This document shows, in pieces, positions 1-10,070 of a DNA stretch of 64,000 nucleotides. The DNA is from Desulfitibacter sp. BRH_c19 (lineage in GTDB: Bacteria > Bacillota > DSM-16504 > Desulfitibacterales > Desulfitibacteraceae), in assembly GCA_001515945.1 (NCBI GenBank), contig LOER01000023.1, positions 1-64,000 on the forward strand. The letters are read 5' to 3'. The notes under the pieces are model-generated. The model worked only from the letters and a program-made list of their open reading frames with translations, ran no database searches and was not told the DNA's origin. The first letter of the stretch is position 1, and the number at the start of each line of letters is the position of its first letter. A program made the position numbers and the translations under genes.

Positions 1-141
1 ATTATCCACCGAAGGTTAACTAAATATAATTTTTACCTATTGTTTCTAGAGGCTAGTGCGCCAAAATATAGGCATGCTTATAGAATTGATAAAATCAAGG
101 TATTGAGTATACATATTTCATTTCCAGGTCTTATTGCCATC

Positions 142-2484
142 CTATTTAATAACTGTCTCCACTTTATTTATTTTCTTCCCAGTAGAGTAAATGGTGATGG
201 CTCCGTGTAGATCATTTCTGTAAACAGGAATACCCACATCTTCAAAATACTCCAGGACATTCTTCCCAGGATGTCCAAAGGAATTGTTTTCTCCAACCTG
301 GATTACAACTATTTCTGGATCTACTTTTGCTAGATATTCTGTATTAAAAGAATATGAACTTCCGTGATGAGGAAATTTTAAGACATGGGACTGAGTGGTA
401 TAGGGCAGCATGTGATTAATAGTCTCCATCTCGATGTCTCCTGTAAATAGAAGTGATACATCATTATATATTAGCTCTGCAACAATGGAATTGTTGTTGG
501 CACCAAGAGAAGCTGGATAATCTCCAGATGGATGTAATATGTTTAGTTGTATATCTGAATCTAAGCCTATGGATTGACCTCCATTGCTGTAGGAATAGTT
601 AAGTCCTCTTTTTTCAATAATGTCCAAAAAGCCTTCGTATTCCTCTTCAAAGCCTGCAGGTATTAGTGTTAAATCAACAGGGTACTGCTTTAATACTGGA
701 TTTAAGCCTGCCAGATGATCATCATCTGGATGGGTATTAATTACTACATCCACTTTTTTCACTCCAAGATGTTTTAAAAATGGAATAAGGACTAAATCCC
801 CATAGTTATGACTACCTGAAACCCCTCCTCCATCTATTAATATCACCCTGTTATTAGGTGTTTTTATATAAATACAGTCTCCTTGTCCCACATCTAAAAA
901 GACAACTTCTAAATATGATGGTGCAAATACCTGGAAGCTTAGTGATATAAAGATAATTGCTAGGAAAGTTGCTAATATAGGCTTGTACTTTTTTATAACA
1001 AAAAATCTCAGATGGGGGTTATAGCGATGATGGTAGGCTATAAAAGCTATAATAAAAGCAAAATAAAACAAGACTACGGTCACTATCTTCGGTGTTGCAA
1101 TGATAAAGCCTTCTCCAAATAGGGGAAGTTTATTAAATAACTGCATCAAATACTGTGAGTAGAAAATTAGGCCTCCAACTGATGTTATAAGGAATTGGGA
1201 GATTAAGCTTGATATAAAATCTAAAATCAGGGCGACAAAGCCAATAATCACAACTCCCCCTGCCATTAACCCTGCTGGCAAAGCTAGTATTATTCCTAAG
1301 GGCGTAAGTATGTTAAAGTAGTAGGCAGTTAGGGGAAGCGTACCTAGCCATGCTGCTAGTGGCACAGCTATTAGATCTCTACCTAAATATTTATTAGCTT
1401 TTAGAATTGGAGTTAGAAAAATAATGAAGGCTGTCGCTGCAAAACTAAATTGAAAGCCTGCATCAAAAATCATCAGGGGGTTTAAGAGCAGGAGAAATAA
1501 TGCTGCTAGAAAAAGAGAGTTTGCCGTTTGCACATTACTCCAGTTTTCTCTTCCCCAAAGATAAATCCCCAGCATGATGCTTGCTCTCATTACTGGCGAT
1601 GAAAAACCTGTAGCAGCACAATAGATTAATAGGCACATTAAAATAAATACATTGGCAGTATTTTTGGGCATACGAAAAATGGACGTGAGGCTGAGTAAAA
1701 GGAACATCACAAATCCAACATGCATACCTGAAACGGCGAAAATGTGCATGACCCCTAACCCTTGGTACATATTCCTGTTTTCCGGTGTTAGTCCACTTTT
1801 GTCTCCTAAAATAACTGCCCTGAATATTCCTTCTTCATTTTGACTTAAGGTATATGAAAGCTCAGTTATCCTATCCCGCATATTAAAACCAGTTGATAAT
1901 AAGAGATTTCCTGGTTTTTCTCCCACCTTAAAAGCCTGACCTTCGGGGATATTGATAACGGTATATACGCCTCTTCTTGCTAAGTATTTTTGATAATCAA
2001 AGCCCCCAGGATTCCTTCTTAAAGAAGGTTCTTTTAATACTCCTGATGCTCTTACAACTGTTCCATAGGAATAATTATGGGTAGGATTGTAAATAGTTAG
2101 CTGAATCTTTTCTTTGCCTTTACCTGTCAATTTTCTGTCTCCATGAAATACTACTGGATTTTCAAGCAAATATACTGTTCTATTTATATAAGAAGTATAC
2201 CTAGAAACCATTCCTTCAATTTCTACAAAGGTACCAGTCTGCTCTTTTAAGGGTGAATTAAAATTAACTTTTTGAGCGGAAACTAGTGACCCAAGAAGAA
2301 AAAAGATAACCAAAACAACTCCTACCTGTTTCTTGAAATTATAGGCTACAGGAATAAGCAGGGCAATGGAAACTATTGTTAGGAAGGCTAGATGTAAATG
2401 ATATCCTGAAGAAGCAATATTAACCCCTGCCATTATTCCAAAGATATATGAAATTAATATGGATAAAACTAGTCCAAAACTCAT
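142..2484 (-). CDS. comEC: ComEC/Rec2 DNA-uptake channel protein
   Basis: A 780-residue polytopic membrane protein expected to carry transforming single-stranded DNA across the cytoplasmic membrane. The order is: N-terminal membrane helices, a soluble OB-fold-like segment (about residues 70-200), the ComEC membrane domain with many helices (about 220-500), and a C-terminal metallo-beta-lactamase-like domain from about 525. In the last domain I see DVGQGDCIYIK, LIDGGG, the metal-binding THPDDDHLAG and FPHHGSS. The length matches full-length Firmicutes ComEC. The ATG is preceded by GAGG at good spacing. It stands alone, about 10.5 kb from comEA and separated from it by formate dehydrogenase genes, so it probably has its own promoter. 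The family call is secure; whether the cell is naturally competent is not shown. Confidence 0.95.
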   Translation of the reverse strand: MSFGLVLSILISYIFGIMAGVNIASSGYHLHLAFLTIVSIALLIPVAYNFKKQVGVVLVIFFLLGSLVSAQKVNFNSPLKEQTGTFVEIEGMVSRYTSYINRTVYLLENPVVFHGDRKLTGKGKEKIQLTIYNPTHNYSYGTVVRASGVLKEPSLRRNPGGFDYQKYLARRGVYTVINIPEGQAFKVGEKPGNLLLSTGFNMRDRITELSYTLSQNEEGIFRAVILGDKSGLTPENRNMYQGLGVMHIFAVSGMHVGFVMFLLLSLTSIFRMPKNTANVFILMCLLIYCAATGFSSPVMRASIMLGIYLWGRENWSNVQTANSLFLAALFLLLLNPLMIFDAGFQFSFAATAFIIFLTPILKANKYLGRDLIAVPLAAWLGTLPLTAYYFNILTPLGIILALPAGLMAGGVVIIGFVALILDFISSLISQFLITSVGGLIFYSQYLMQLFNKLPLFGEGFIIATPKIVTVVLFYFAFIIAFIAYHHRYNPHLRFFVIKKYKPILATFLAIIFISLSFQVFAPSYLEVVFLDVGQGDCIYIKTPNNRVILIDGGGVSGSHNYGDLVLIPFLKHLGVKKVDVVINTHPDDDHLAGLNPVLKQYPVDLTLIPAGFEEEYEGFLDIIEKRGLNYSYSNGGQSIGLDSDIQLNILHPSGDYPASLGANNNSIVAELIYNDVSLLFTGDIEMETINHMLPYTTQSHVLKFPHHGSSYSFNTEYLAKVDPEIVVIQVGENNSFGHPGKNVLEYFEDVGIPVYRNDLHGAITIYSTGKKINKVETVIK

Positions 2485-2810
2485 ATAAAACCTCAGTTTG
2501 TAGGCATAACATAATCTACTTGCTTCCTGTTAGGCAATTCGACACATACCACTATTTTTCCTTTTAATCCAAAAAATTCTATATGGGTTAAGACCCCACT
2601 TCTCTTAAGGAAAGGGGAATGGGAAGCCATCACTAATTAAGTATATTTTTTGCCTTCTAATATATAAGAATTGATCAGGATAGCATTTTAATTTCTAAAA
2701 AAAGAGGAAAAGCCTTAACAATGTCTAATAGATATGAATTGTGCTTATTTAAGAAATATAAGATTTTCTGCCAACATAATCTAATAACTTAAATGGAGGA
2801 ACAAGCAATT
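2485..2810. other. Divergent intergenic region, no gene seen
   Basis: This gap separates comEC (leftward) from the AEC permease (rightward). I see only very short reading frames without ribosome sites. It should carry both promoters, but no clear -35/-10 pair stands out. Confidence 0.4.
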
Positions 2811-3725
2811 ATGGATCTATCATTTTCATTGAATTTAATGGGTAATCTGAGTGTTATGCTTGCTATGATACTCCTTGGATACCTGGCTAAACCCAAGAAG
2901 GAAAGCTTACAAGATATTGCAAAGTTAGTTATAGATTATGGAATACCTGCTCTAATCTTTTCTGCTTTTGTCTTAGAGTTTAGTAGTGATATGCTGTTAT
3001 CTATGTCAACAGTTTTCACTTTTGCTACAGTAACTGCCATAGTCGGTTATGGAGTCAGTTATCTGGTAATTAAGGTAAATAAAATTGACAAAGGACAGAA
3101 ACCAGAGTTTTTGCTGGCAGCTGTGTATGGGAACACAGGATTTATAGGAATTCCTGTGTGCTATGCTGTTTTTGGGAGCGAAGGAGCTCTGCTAGCAGCA
3201 GTATTTGATTTTGGAATGACATTTCTCGTTTTTAGTCTTGGAATATTTGTATTATTAGGAAAGCAGCGCAGTAGTGTAAATAGGGTTTTAAAAAATCTGT
3301 TAAATCCACCGGTTCTTGCATTTCTAGTGGGGCTTATCTTCTCCACAGCAAATATACCCATTCCATCCTTAGTGATGTCAGGAGTTGATATGCTTGGTGC
3401 ATTAGCTCCCCCATTGGCAATGATATATATAGGAGGAATGCTTTCCCAAATGCAAAAAATTCAATGGCGAACTAAAACCATGTCCAGTTTAATTATAACA
3501 CGATTAATCTTGATACCCTTAGTAACTGTTATATGTATAAAATTATTTGGAATTACCGGTTTGGTTGCAGGAGTTATACTATTAGAAACGTCTACCCCAA
3601 CTATGGTAGCAGCTCCTTTACTATACCAAAAATATGTGGGCAACCCCAGTTTTTCAGCTTCTGCAGTATTTATTACTACCTTGTTATGTATTGTTACTAT
3701 ACCAATTATAATGCTTCTTCTATAG
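2811..3725 (+). CDS. AEC-family auxin efflux carrier-like permease
   Basis: About 304 residues with roughly ten hydrophobic segments, matching the Membrane transport protein/AEC family (auxin efflux carrier-like), whose bacterial members export organic acids such as malate. Recognisable segments are the N-terminal LGYLAKPKK, a central YGNTGFIGIPV motif typical of the family, and a C-terminal half repeating the same layout. An in-frame ATG lies 18 bases upstream (2793), but a GGAGGA site lies between the two ATGs, so the ATG at 2811 is the better start. It is the only plus-strand gene in the first 44 kb. The substrate cannot be told from sequence. A link to formate or other carboxylates would only be a guess from position. 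Confidence 0.85.
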   Translation: MDLSFSLNLMGNLSVMLAMILLGYLAKPKKESLQDIAKLVIDYGIPALIFSAFVLEFSSDMLLSMSTVFTFATVTAIVGYGVSYLVIKVNKIDKGQKPEFLLAAVYGNTGFIGIPVCYAVFGSEGALLAAVFDFGMTFLVFSLGIFVLLGKQRSSVNRVLKNLLNPPVLAFLVGLIFSTANIPIPSLVMSGVDMLGALAPPLAMIYIGGMLSQMQKIQWRTKTMSSLIITRLILIPLVTVICIKLFGITGLVAGVILLETSTPTMVAAPLLYQKYVGNPSFSASAVFITTLLCIVTIPIIMLLL

Positions 3726-3770
3726 TGATATAAAGCATTATAAGTACAGGTATGTGATCTGTTTAAAACA

Positions 3771-3822
3771 AAAAGGTTTCTAAGACCAGGTGAAATTTTT
3801 CATCTGCATCTTAGAAACCTTT
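3771..3822 (-). terminator. Intrinsic terminator of the formate dehydrogenase operon
   Basis: A perfect 14-base-pair stem (AAAGGTTTCTAAGA with its complement) is followed on the minus strand by TTTTTGTTTT. It lies between two convergent genes. The U-run is good only on the minus strand, so it mainly ends the fdh operon and may also stop the permease transcript. Confidence 0.8.
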
Positions 3823-3894
3823 AATTATAGATGTGGTTGCTTAGTCTCCATTGGAAAACAACGGGGAAAAAATGACAAGCGAAACGTCCCTTTG

Positions 3895-4671
3895 TCACCT
3901 TTGGAAGCCTTCTTTTTGGGCAAGGTAGTCTAGATATGAGGTTTCGGCATCTTCTATGAGAATATTATCTTTTAGTAAGCTGCCACTTCTTTCATCATAA
4001 GTCTTAATATAACCATTACATGTTAGGCAGAAATTAACCTTATATCCGTTAAATTTCTTCTCTTCCTCAATTTTAAAGTACCCTAATTTTTCAGGGTCTT
4101 TTTCAAGACAAAATGGACAAGCTATCCTGTTAAATGGCCATTGAGTTTCACAAAGGGGACATAAAAGATACCTTTTGCCATTTTCTTTTCCAGATAAACG
4201 TGCAAAGACTGCATTATGACCACAGACAGGACAATGACCTGATTTCCACTCATGTATATCATTATTCTTTGTGACTTGTTTTCCATAAACTTTCAAAAAA
4301 GGCTTTAAGCTATAAATTAACACAGTTTTTGCATAAGACGGATTTGTAAATTGCTCTAATTCAAAGGACCCATTTTTAATGGTTATTTGAGAAAAAATTC
4401 TTTGTAACCTGCTGTCTTCACCCTCTTCTTCTGCAGAAGCTATTTCTTCTAACTCCCCTAGGGTTTTAATCTCTTCTTCCATATATTCCTTTAATAAGCT
4501 TATTACTTCTTTTAAGACTTTTCGATAACCTTCAATGTCAATGCCTGGTGGAAAGATATCTGTAACTTGGTTGGGTATATATGTCTTTTCTACATTTTGA
4601 TCTATTTGTATTAGCTTCTCAAACATTTTAATTTTCCATTGTGGTATTTGTCTTTCTATTTTTTGCTCCAT
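3895..4671 (-). CDS. fdhE: FdhE formate dehydrogenase accessory protein
   Basis: A 258-residue cytoplasmic zinc/iron-binding protein of the FdhE family. These proteins act after translation on exported respiratory formate dehydrogenases, binding the Tat-bearing catalytic subunit. The C-terminal half carries four CxxC pairs (CPVCGHNAVF, CPLCETQWPF, CPFCLEKD, CLTCNGYIKTY), the rubredoxin-like metal-binding part of the family. The N-terminal half is helical and charged. It is the last gene of the operon fdhA-fdhB-nrfD-like-fdhE and ends before a strong terminator. The length is slightly below the E. coli protein. Family and role are well supported by both motifs and context. Confidence 0.9.
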   Translation of the reverse strand: MEQKIERQIPQWKIKMFEKLIQIDQNVEKTYIPNQVTDIFPPGIDIEGYRKVLKEVISLLKEYMEEEIKTLGELEEIASAEEEGEDSRLQRIFSQITIKNGSFELEQFTNPSYAKTVLIYSLKPFLKVYGKQVTKNNDIHEWKSGHCPVCGHNAVFARLSGKENGKRYLLCPLCETQWPFNRIACPFCLEKDPEKLGYFKIEEEKKFNGYKVNFCLTCNGYIKTYDERSGSLLKDNILIEDAETSYLDYLAQKEGFQR

Positions 4672-4751
4672 CTAGTTCCCACCTTTTGTAAGAAAATTAT
4701 AGAATTTTAGGTGGAGCTTATAAGCTCCACCTAAATCTTCAATATATTTTT

Positions 4752-5975
4752 TTATTTAGACAATGATTGTTGTTTTGAATCCATATCTAGTACATATTCT
4801 GGTGCTAACCCCTTCTGCTGATTCTCCACAAAGGGGTTATTCTCTGCTTCTGGTTCAAACACTTCAAAATTCTCTACTATAAATAGATAAGCAAGACAGC
4901 CCATGGAAATAATTCCGAAGCTAACTGCAAATTCTGTTATAGCAGGAATATAACCCATAGGAGCCGCTTGATATAAACCTGTGAAGAGTATATTTAATCT
5001 ATTCACAACAACACCTGCTACAACTAATGATGCTGACCAGGAAATAGCTCTTTGGCTAGCATTTTTAGATGTAAACATTACAATCAAGATTGGAATAATA
5101 AACAGAGACATCTCAATCAAGAACATATTGCTAGGAAGTGTACCTTCAAACATTGTTCCAATATGCCCCCTTGCCTGAAGATCCCAAAGCTTTAATCCAA
5201 CATAGAGGGTTAGCAATATTGCAATACCTTTTGATAGTTTTGCTAGTACATGTTTTTCAAATTCCATCTTGTAAGCACTTGATGCAAGAGAAGCCTCAAT
5301 TGTAACCATGGCAGGCCCTACAATTACTGCAGAAAATAGGAATAACCATGGCAATAAACTTGTATACCATAATGGGTGTAATTTTTCCGGCATTATCACG
5401 AACAAAGCTCCTAAGGAGGATTGATGCATCGATGACAGAACTATACCAGCAATTACTGCAGGAATGGCTATCTTTGTAGTGACCTGGTATACCTTCTTCC
5501 ACTTAAACCTTTTGGATATGACAGGAAGAAACTCCACCAAGAGGACAACGTTGTATACCATAACACAAGTAAAAACTTCAAATAAAACAGATGTATAACC
5601 CCAAGAGAAAAGTGGTCTCCACCAGTTATACCACAAACCAACGTCCATGCCCAAACCGACTACCACTAGTAAATATCCAATCCAGGCTGTTAAAATAGCT
5701 GGTTTAGAAAGGGATTTAAAGTCTTTGAGATTAAAGATGTAATAGAGAGCCGCTGTGGTAAAACCACCTGCTGCCAATGCCACCCCTAACATAACATCTA
5801 CGCCAATCCATAAACCAAAGGGCCAAGAATCGTTTAGATTTGTTACTGATCCCAAACCAAATACTAATCTGTACAACATGGTGCTTGCTCCAAAGGAAGC
5901 TACAAGCAAAAGCACTATTCTTAAAAATGTTATTCTAAATGAAAAGGATCCTATTTTTATAGTTTTATAGCCCAC
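4752..5975 (-). CDS. NrfD/PsrC-type membrane subunit of formate dehydrogenase
   Basis: A 407-residue integral membrane protein with about ten hydrophobic helices of the NrfD/polysulfide-reductase family. It should anchor the iron-sulfur and catalytic subunits and pass electrons to the quinone pool, replacing the cytochrome b (FdnI) anchor of E. coli FDH-N. It is rich in conserved Trp/Gly loops such as WPFGLWIGVDVMLG and YNWWRPLFSWGYTSVLFE. Translation starts at a GTG only two bases after the stop of the ferredoxin-type gene, with AGGTGA in front, so the two are translationally coupled. No heme ligand pattern of FdnI is evident. The exact electron acceptor is inferred. Confidence 0.88.
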   Translation of the reverse strand: MGYKTIKIGSFSFRITFLRIVLLLVASFGASTMLYRLVFGLGSVTNLNDSWPFGLWIGVDVMLGVALAAGGFTTAALYYIFNLKDFKSLSKPAILTAWIGYLLVVVGLGMDVGLWYNWWRPLFSWGYTSVLFEVFTCVMVYNVVLLVEFLPVISKRFKWKKVYQVTTKIAIPAVIAGIVLSSMHQSSLGALFVIMPEKLHPLWYTSLLPWLFLFSAVIVGPAMVTIEASLASSAYKMEFEKHVLAKLSKGIAILLTLYVGLKLWDLQARGHIGTMFEGTLPSNMFLIEMSLFIIPILIVMFTSKNASQRAISWSASLVVAGVVVNRLNILFTGLYQAAPMGYIPAITEFAVSFGIISMGCLAYLFIVENFEVFEPEAENNPFVENQQKGLAPEYVLDMDSKQQSLSK

Positions 5976-5977
5976 AG

Positions 5978-6775
5978 CTATTCACCTACCTTTTCAATTT
6001 TATCTTGTTCAGCTTTTAAAACCTGCTCCTTACGGTGCGTAAGCATGTAAATAGCTGTCATAGAAGCACCAACACCTACCGCCAAAGCTGGTACTTTCTT
6101 AAGTGCTTTCCATGTAAGCTTTGGATATGGTTCATAAGATATTTTTGTAGAAAAACCTAAGTTCTCAAAAGGTACATCTGAAAGATAAAGTACACTTGTA
6201 CCCCCTGCCTCATGCTCTCCATATATATGGTCAATATATTTTCCAGGATTAGTAGATATCCTCTTTCTTGCAAGTGCCAACATTTCCTCCCTGTCCCCAA
6301 ATTCGATAGCGCTAGGACATGAGGTAGCACAGGCTGGTTTTCTGCCTTCTTCTAACAAGTCAATACAAAGCCTACATTTTTTAACAGCTGGAAAAACTTT
6401 ATCCCACTCATATTTAGGTATCCACCATGGACACGCTAACATGCAGTAACGACATCCAACACAGTTCTTTTTGTTATATACAACAGCACCTGATTCACTT
6501 TTTGTTATAGCTTTAGCAAAGCATGCAGAAACACATGCTGGATCTATACAGTGCATACACATCCTCTTAACAAATCTCCAGGCTGGCTTTCCATGCTGCT
6601 CAGTTTCTATAAAATCTACCATAGTAAATGTCTGAGCTGCAGTTGCAGGAGGATTTGTTATGGAATTTGAAAAGCTGGTTTTCTCCGTATCTAGATTATT
6701 CCAGGATTTACATGATACCTGACACGATCTACATCCAATACATCTAGTAATATCTATTAACATGGCTTTAGACAA
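5978..6775 (-). CDS. Four-cluster 4Fe-4S ferredoxin-type subunit of formate dehydrogenase
   Basis: About 265 residues, the FdnH/FdoH-like electron-transfer subunit. Four cysteine clusters are visible in order: CIGCRSCQVSC, CMHCIDPACVSAC, CVGCRYCMLAC and CRLCIDLLEEGRKPACATSC, enough for four 4Fe-4S centres. A C-terminal hydrophobic helix (VPALAVGVGASMTAIYML) resembles the single membrane anchor of FdnH. It has no signal peptide, so it is probably exported together with the Tat-bearing catalytic subunit. I prefer a TTG start at 6775 because GGGGGTG precedes it at good spacing; a TTG at 6790 lacks a ribosome site. It lies directly after fdhA and is coupled to the NrfD-type gene. Confidence 0.9.
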   Translation of the reverse strand: MSKAMLIDITRCIGCRSCQVSCKSWNNLDTEKTSFSNSITNPPATAAQTFTMVDFIETEQHGKPAWRFVKRMCMHCIDPACVSACFAKAITKSESGAVVYNKKNCVGCRYCMLACPWWIPKYEWDKVFPAVKKCRLCIDLLEEGRKPACATSCPSAIEFGDREEMLALARKRISTNPGKYIDHIYGEHEAGGTSVLYLSDVPFENLGFSTKISYEPYPKLTWKALKKVPALAVGVGASMTAIYMLTHRKEQVLKAEQDKIEKVGE

Positions 6776-6794
6776 TCTAATCACCCCCAACTAT

Positions 6795-9700
6795 TTATAT
6801 TTTTCGAATATTACACATAAATGCTTTGCTCTCAGGTATAGATGAGTTTGCATCACCCACATTAGGAACAAGAGTATTTGCAGAAGCTCCTGTGGAAAGT
6901 CCCTTAAATCCCCAGTGCCAGGGCATACAAACAAGATGATGCACGTTACCCCTTATGTATAAAGGTTTGTTACGGGATGTTACCATAGCCCTGACCTTTA
7001 TTTGTCCTCTGGGAGAGCTAATTAGAATCATTTCACCAGGTTCAATTCTATATTCGGCGGCAAGCTCTCTAGATATTTCTGCATACATTTCTGGCATTAA
7101 CTCAACCAAAGATGGTAGGTTCCGTGTCATTACACCACTTTGATAATGCTCAGTTACACGCATTGTAGAAGCAATTATAGGATAATTAGGATCACCCTTT
7201 TCAACTAGCTTACTATGGTCATGTTTCCATATGTTTGCAACAGGCATGAACTCTCTTTTGCTAAAGGCGTTTTTAACTGGGCTTTCAACAGGTTCATAAT
7301 GCTCTGGGAAAGGACCATCTAAAGGGGAATCTGAAAACAGTCTGCCCACTCCCTCAACCGTCATAATGAATGGGCTACTTCCAGATACTTCTGGTTCTAT
7401 AGTTGCGTTAAAATCTGGAACATCTAGATTTGTCCACTTTCCTCCACTATAGCTAAATATGGGCTTTTCATTATTCCATGGCTTACCATTAATATCTGCT
7501 GAGCATCTATTGTATAATATTCTCCTGTTAAGTGGCCACGCATACGAATAATTAAGGAATACTCCTAAATCTCCAGGATCATCTAGTTCACGTTTTTTGC
7601 ATGCCGGGTTTTCTGGATCAGCAAAATAACCTGCATAAATCCAGTTTCCACAGGCAGTACTTCCATCATCCTTAAGAACGCCAAAAGAAGTAATCCCCTG
7701 ACCACTAGCCACATCATATCCATTAACCTCTAGTGCTATCTTTTTAACATCAGGTTTTTTCTCAAAGCTTCCACCGTAATCCCAATTCATCTTCAGAATT
7801 GGATCTGGATAAGCTCCTCCTTGTGACTTATATAAATCCCGAACTTCATTAAATATTCTATCTACAATCCATAGGTCGCTTTTACACTCACCTATTGGTT
7901 CAATTGCTTTGTAACGCCACTGTATCCATCTGCCACTATTTGTAACTGATCCTTCTTTCTCGTATACACTAGCAGCAGGTAGCATAAATACCTCTGTATC
8001 CACTTCCTCTGGGTTAACATCTGGAGCTTTCCAGAATGCACCAGTTTCAGTCTCGAAGAGGTCTATTGCTACCATCCAGTCTAATTTTTTTAATGCCTCT
8101 ACAGTATAGCTAGTATTAGGTCCTCCAACTACTGGATTTTGACCCCAGATCATCATTCCATTAATAGTTCCCTCATGGGTATCCTTTATTATACTTTGAT
8201 GGGAATGATCATTTGCGTCACACTTAGGAAAATAGTCGTATCCAAAATTATTTTGCGGTGTAGCATTTTCCCCATAAAATGCCTTTAATAAACTCACAAA
8301 GAATTTTGGTTTGTTTACCCAGTATCCACCAGGTGGAGTTTCCTTTTGAATGTAATCTGCTAAATTTGGATGAGCAAAATCCTTTGGAACAGCTAGATAG
8401 CCCGGAATTATGTGATATAGCATTGCCATATCAGTAGAGCCTTGCACATTACACTCACCACGTTGCGCATTTACTCCACCTCCAGCTATCCCCATATTAC
8501 CGAGGATTAACTGCAACATAGCAAGTATCCTGACATTCTGGGTTCCAACAGAATGCTGGGTAATGCCCATTGCATAAATAACGTTACCAGCTCTACCGGC
8601 AATACCAGTAGAGGTATATGTTCTTGCTACTGTCTCATATGTCTGCCTATCACAGCCAGTTACCTGGCAAACAGTTTCAATGTCATAGCGTTCTACATGC
8701 TTCTTTAAAAGCTGAAAGACACATCTAGAATTGGTCAAGGTTATATCCTTTATAGGTTTTCCTTCTTCATCTAATTGGTATTTCCAAGTTCCTTTGTCAT
8801 AAACTTCCTTGCCATCTTTTTCCTGCAGCCCAGAAAATTCGCCATCATTAAAAATAAAGTCTTCTCTCACCAAGTATGATGCATTTGTGTAGTTAATCAC
8901 ATAATCGTGATGATAACTACCATGGTCAAGTGCATATTTAATAATCCCATTTATAAATGCAATATCAGTACCTGGACGAATATGGGCAACCATATCAGCA
9001 GAAGCACATGTTCTACTATATCTAGGGTCAACAACAATAACCTTTGCCCCTCTTTGTTCCTTAGCTCTGTGAATCCACTTCATTGCGAGTGGATGATTTT
9101 CTGCTGGATTAGCACCAATTATTAAAAACACATCCGAATTCTTGTAGTCTATCCAATGGTTAGTCATGGCCCCACGCCCAAATGATGCTGCCAGACCGGC
9201 AACAGTAGGACTGTGTCAGAGACGAGCATGGTGATCAATACTTACTAAGCCTAAACCCCTAACGAATTTGTGGAAGAGATAATTTTCTTCATTTTCTAGA
9301 GCTGCTGATCCAAAGTTTGCCATTGCAAAGGTTCTATTTACAGTAACACCTTGTGCATTTTTTTGCTCAAATGTTGCATCTCTTGTATCCTTGATTCTTC
9401 TAGCAATCTCTTTTAGCGCCCACTGCCAATCTTTTTCTTCCCATTCCGTACTTTTAGGAGCTCTGTACAATACTTTTTTAAGCCTGAGCTTGTTTTCAAC
9501 CCTTTTACCTTTCTCCATAATATGGGTAAAATCACCAATTGAAGCACCCTTTGAACACAAAGCACCTTCATTGATTGGGTTATCAGGATCTCCTTCAACA
9601 TAAATGACCTTGTTGTCTTCTGCATAAACTAGGATGCCACAACCTACCCCACAATAAGGGCATATAGTCATTTTTTCAGTACCATACTTGATCTTTAGTT

Positions 9701-9824
9701 CCCCAGCTAAAGCTTTGGAAGGGCCCCCAAGTAATTCCATTCCTGAAACTGTAGTGCCAAATGCAGTAGCACCACCCAAGCCTTTTAAAAAGCCCCGTCG
9801 TGAAATTAGTTTATTAATACTCAC
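6795..9824 (-). CDS. fdhA: Selenocysteine-containing, Tat-exported formate dehydrogenase alpha subunit
   Basis: Catalytic molybdo- or tungstopterin subunit oxidising formate to CO2 outside the membrane. Reading through one in-frame TGA (9216-9218) as selenocysteine gives 1009 residues with Sec at 203. The 202 residues before it hold a twin-arginine signal (SRRGFLKG, about residues 8-15) and the N-terminal 4Fe-4S motif CPYCGVGCGILVY. The Sec context ARL-U-HSPTVAGLAASFGRGAM matches the conserved FDH active site, and GAMTNHW continues on the other side. Downstream are the pterin-binding domains (GANPAENHP, GNMGIAGGGVNAQRGECNVQG) and a C-terminal molydopterin-dinucleotide domain. The start is GTG with AAAGGAGG seven bases upstream. 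It heads the operon with the ferredoxin, NrfD-type and FdhE genes. Gene callers will split it in two unless Sec is allowed. Confidence 0.95.
9183..9218 (-). promoter_or_regulatory. SECIS element and UGA selenocysteine codon of fdhA
   Basis: The UGA at 9216-9218 is followed by a small hairpin with the apical loop GGUCU closed by a GCC/GGC stem, with an unpaired U on the 5' side. This is the same loop and bulge arrangement as the E. coli fdhF SECIS bound by SelB. It lies entirely inside the coding sequence, as is normal for bacteria. Confidence 0.88.
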
Positions 9825-9871
9825 AAAACAACCTCCTTTGTCTTAAATCGATCTCTCTCTATATATTAATT

Positions 9872-9903
9872 TTCACTATTTAAAATATTAGTAAAATAGT
9901 GAA
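9872..9903. repeat. Perfect 10-bp inverted repeat upstream of fdhA
   Basis: Arms TTCACTATTT (9872-9881) and AAATAGTGAA (9894-9903) are perfect complements separated by 12 bases, 48-79 bases before the fdhA start codon. It could be an operator or a weak attenuator hairpin. No U-run follows, so a terminator is unlikely. Confidence 0.55.
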
Positions 9904-9950
9904 TTATTGCTATGAGTAAAACGTACTATAGCTTCTGTATTTTTTTATAG

Positions 9951-10014
9951 GTTTAATTGTATTTATTTATGGGTACGATTGTACCTATTTTGTATGTTTA
10001 ATTGTACTTATTTA
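9951..10014. promoter_or_regulatory. Iterated ATTGTA sites with central palindrome upstream of fdhA
   Basis: Three related units occur at 22-23 bp spacing: GTTTAATTGTATTTATTTA (9951), GGTACGATTGTACC (9972) and GTTTAATTGTACTTATTTA (9996). The middle one is a perfect palindrome with GGTAC/GTACC arms. The array lies 127-190 bases upstream of fdhA and 215-278 bases beyond the kinase stop. The two-turn helical spacing suggests a cooperative regulator-binding array. No known regulator site is recognised. Confidence 0.5.
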
Positions 10015-10070
10015 CAAAAGTATTATGTTTTCAAATAGTTTTAATAAGTATTCGTTATAGCTATAGGTGT

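Noticed and set aside
9168-9218. A nonsense mutation splitting formate dehydrogenase into two genes or a pseudogene
   Set aside because: The stop is TGA at the exact position of the active-site residue, the frame is intact on both sides, and a SECIS hairpin follows directly.
9872-9903. Inverted repeat before fdhA as a Rex operator
   Set aside because: Rex sites are TTGTTAA or TTGTGAA-like with a short spacer. Here the arms differ and the spacer is 12 bases.
9825-9950. Sigma-54 promoter before fdhA, which would make the distal repeats an enhancer
   Set aside because: I found no GG-N10-GC pair in the expected place.
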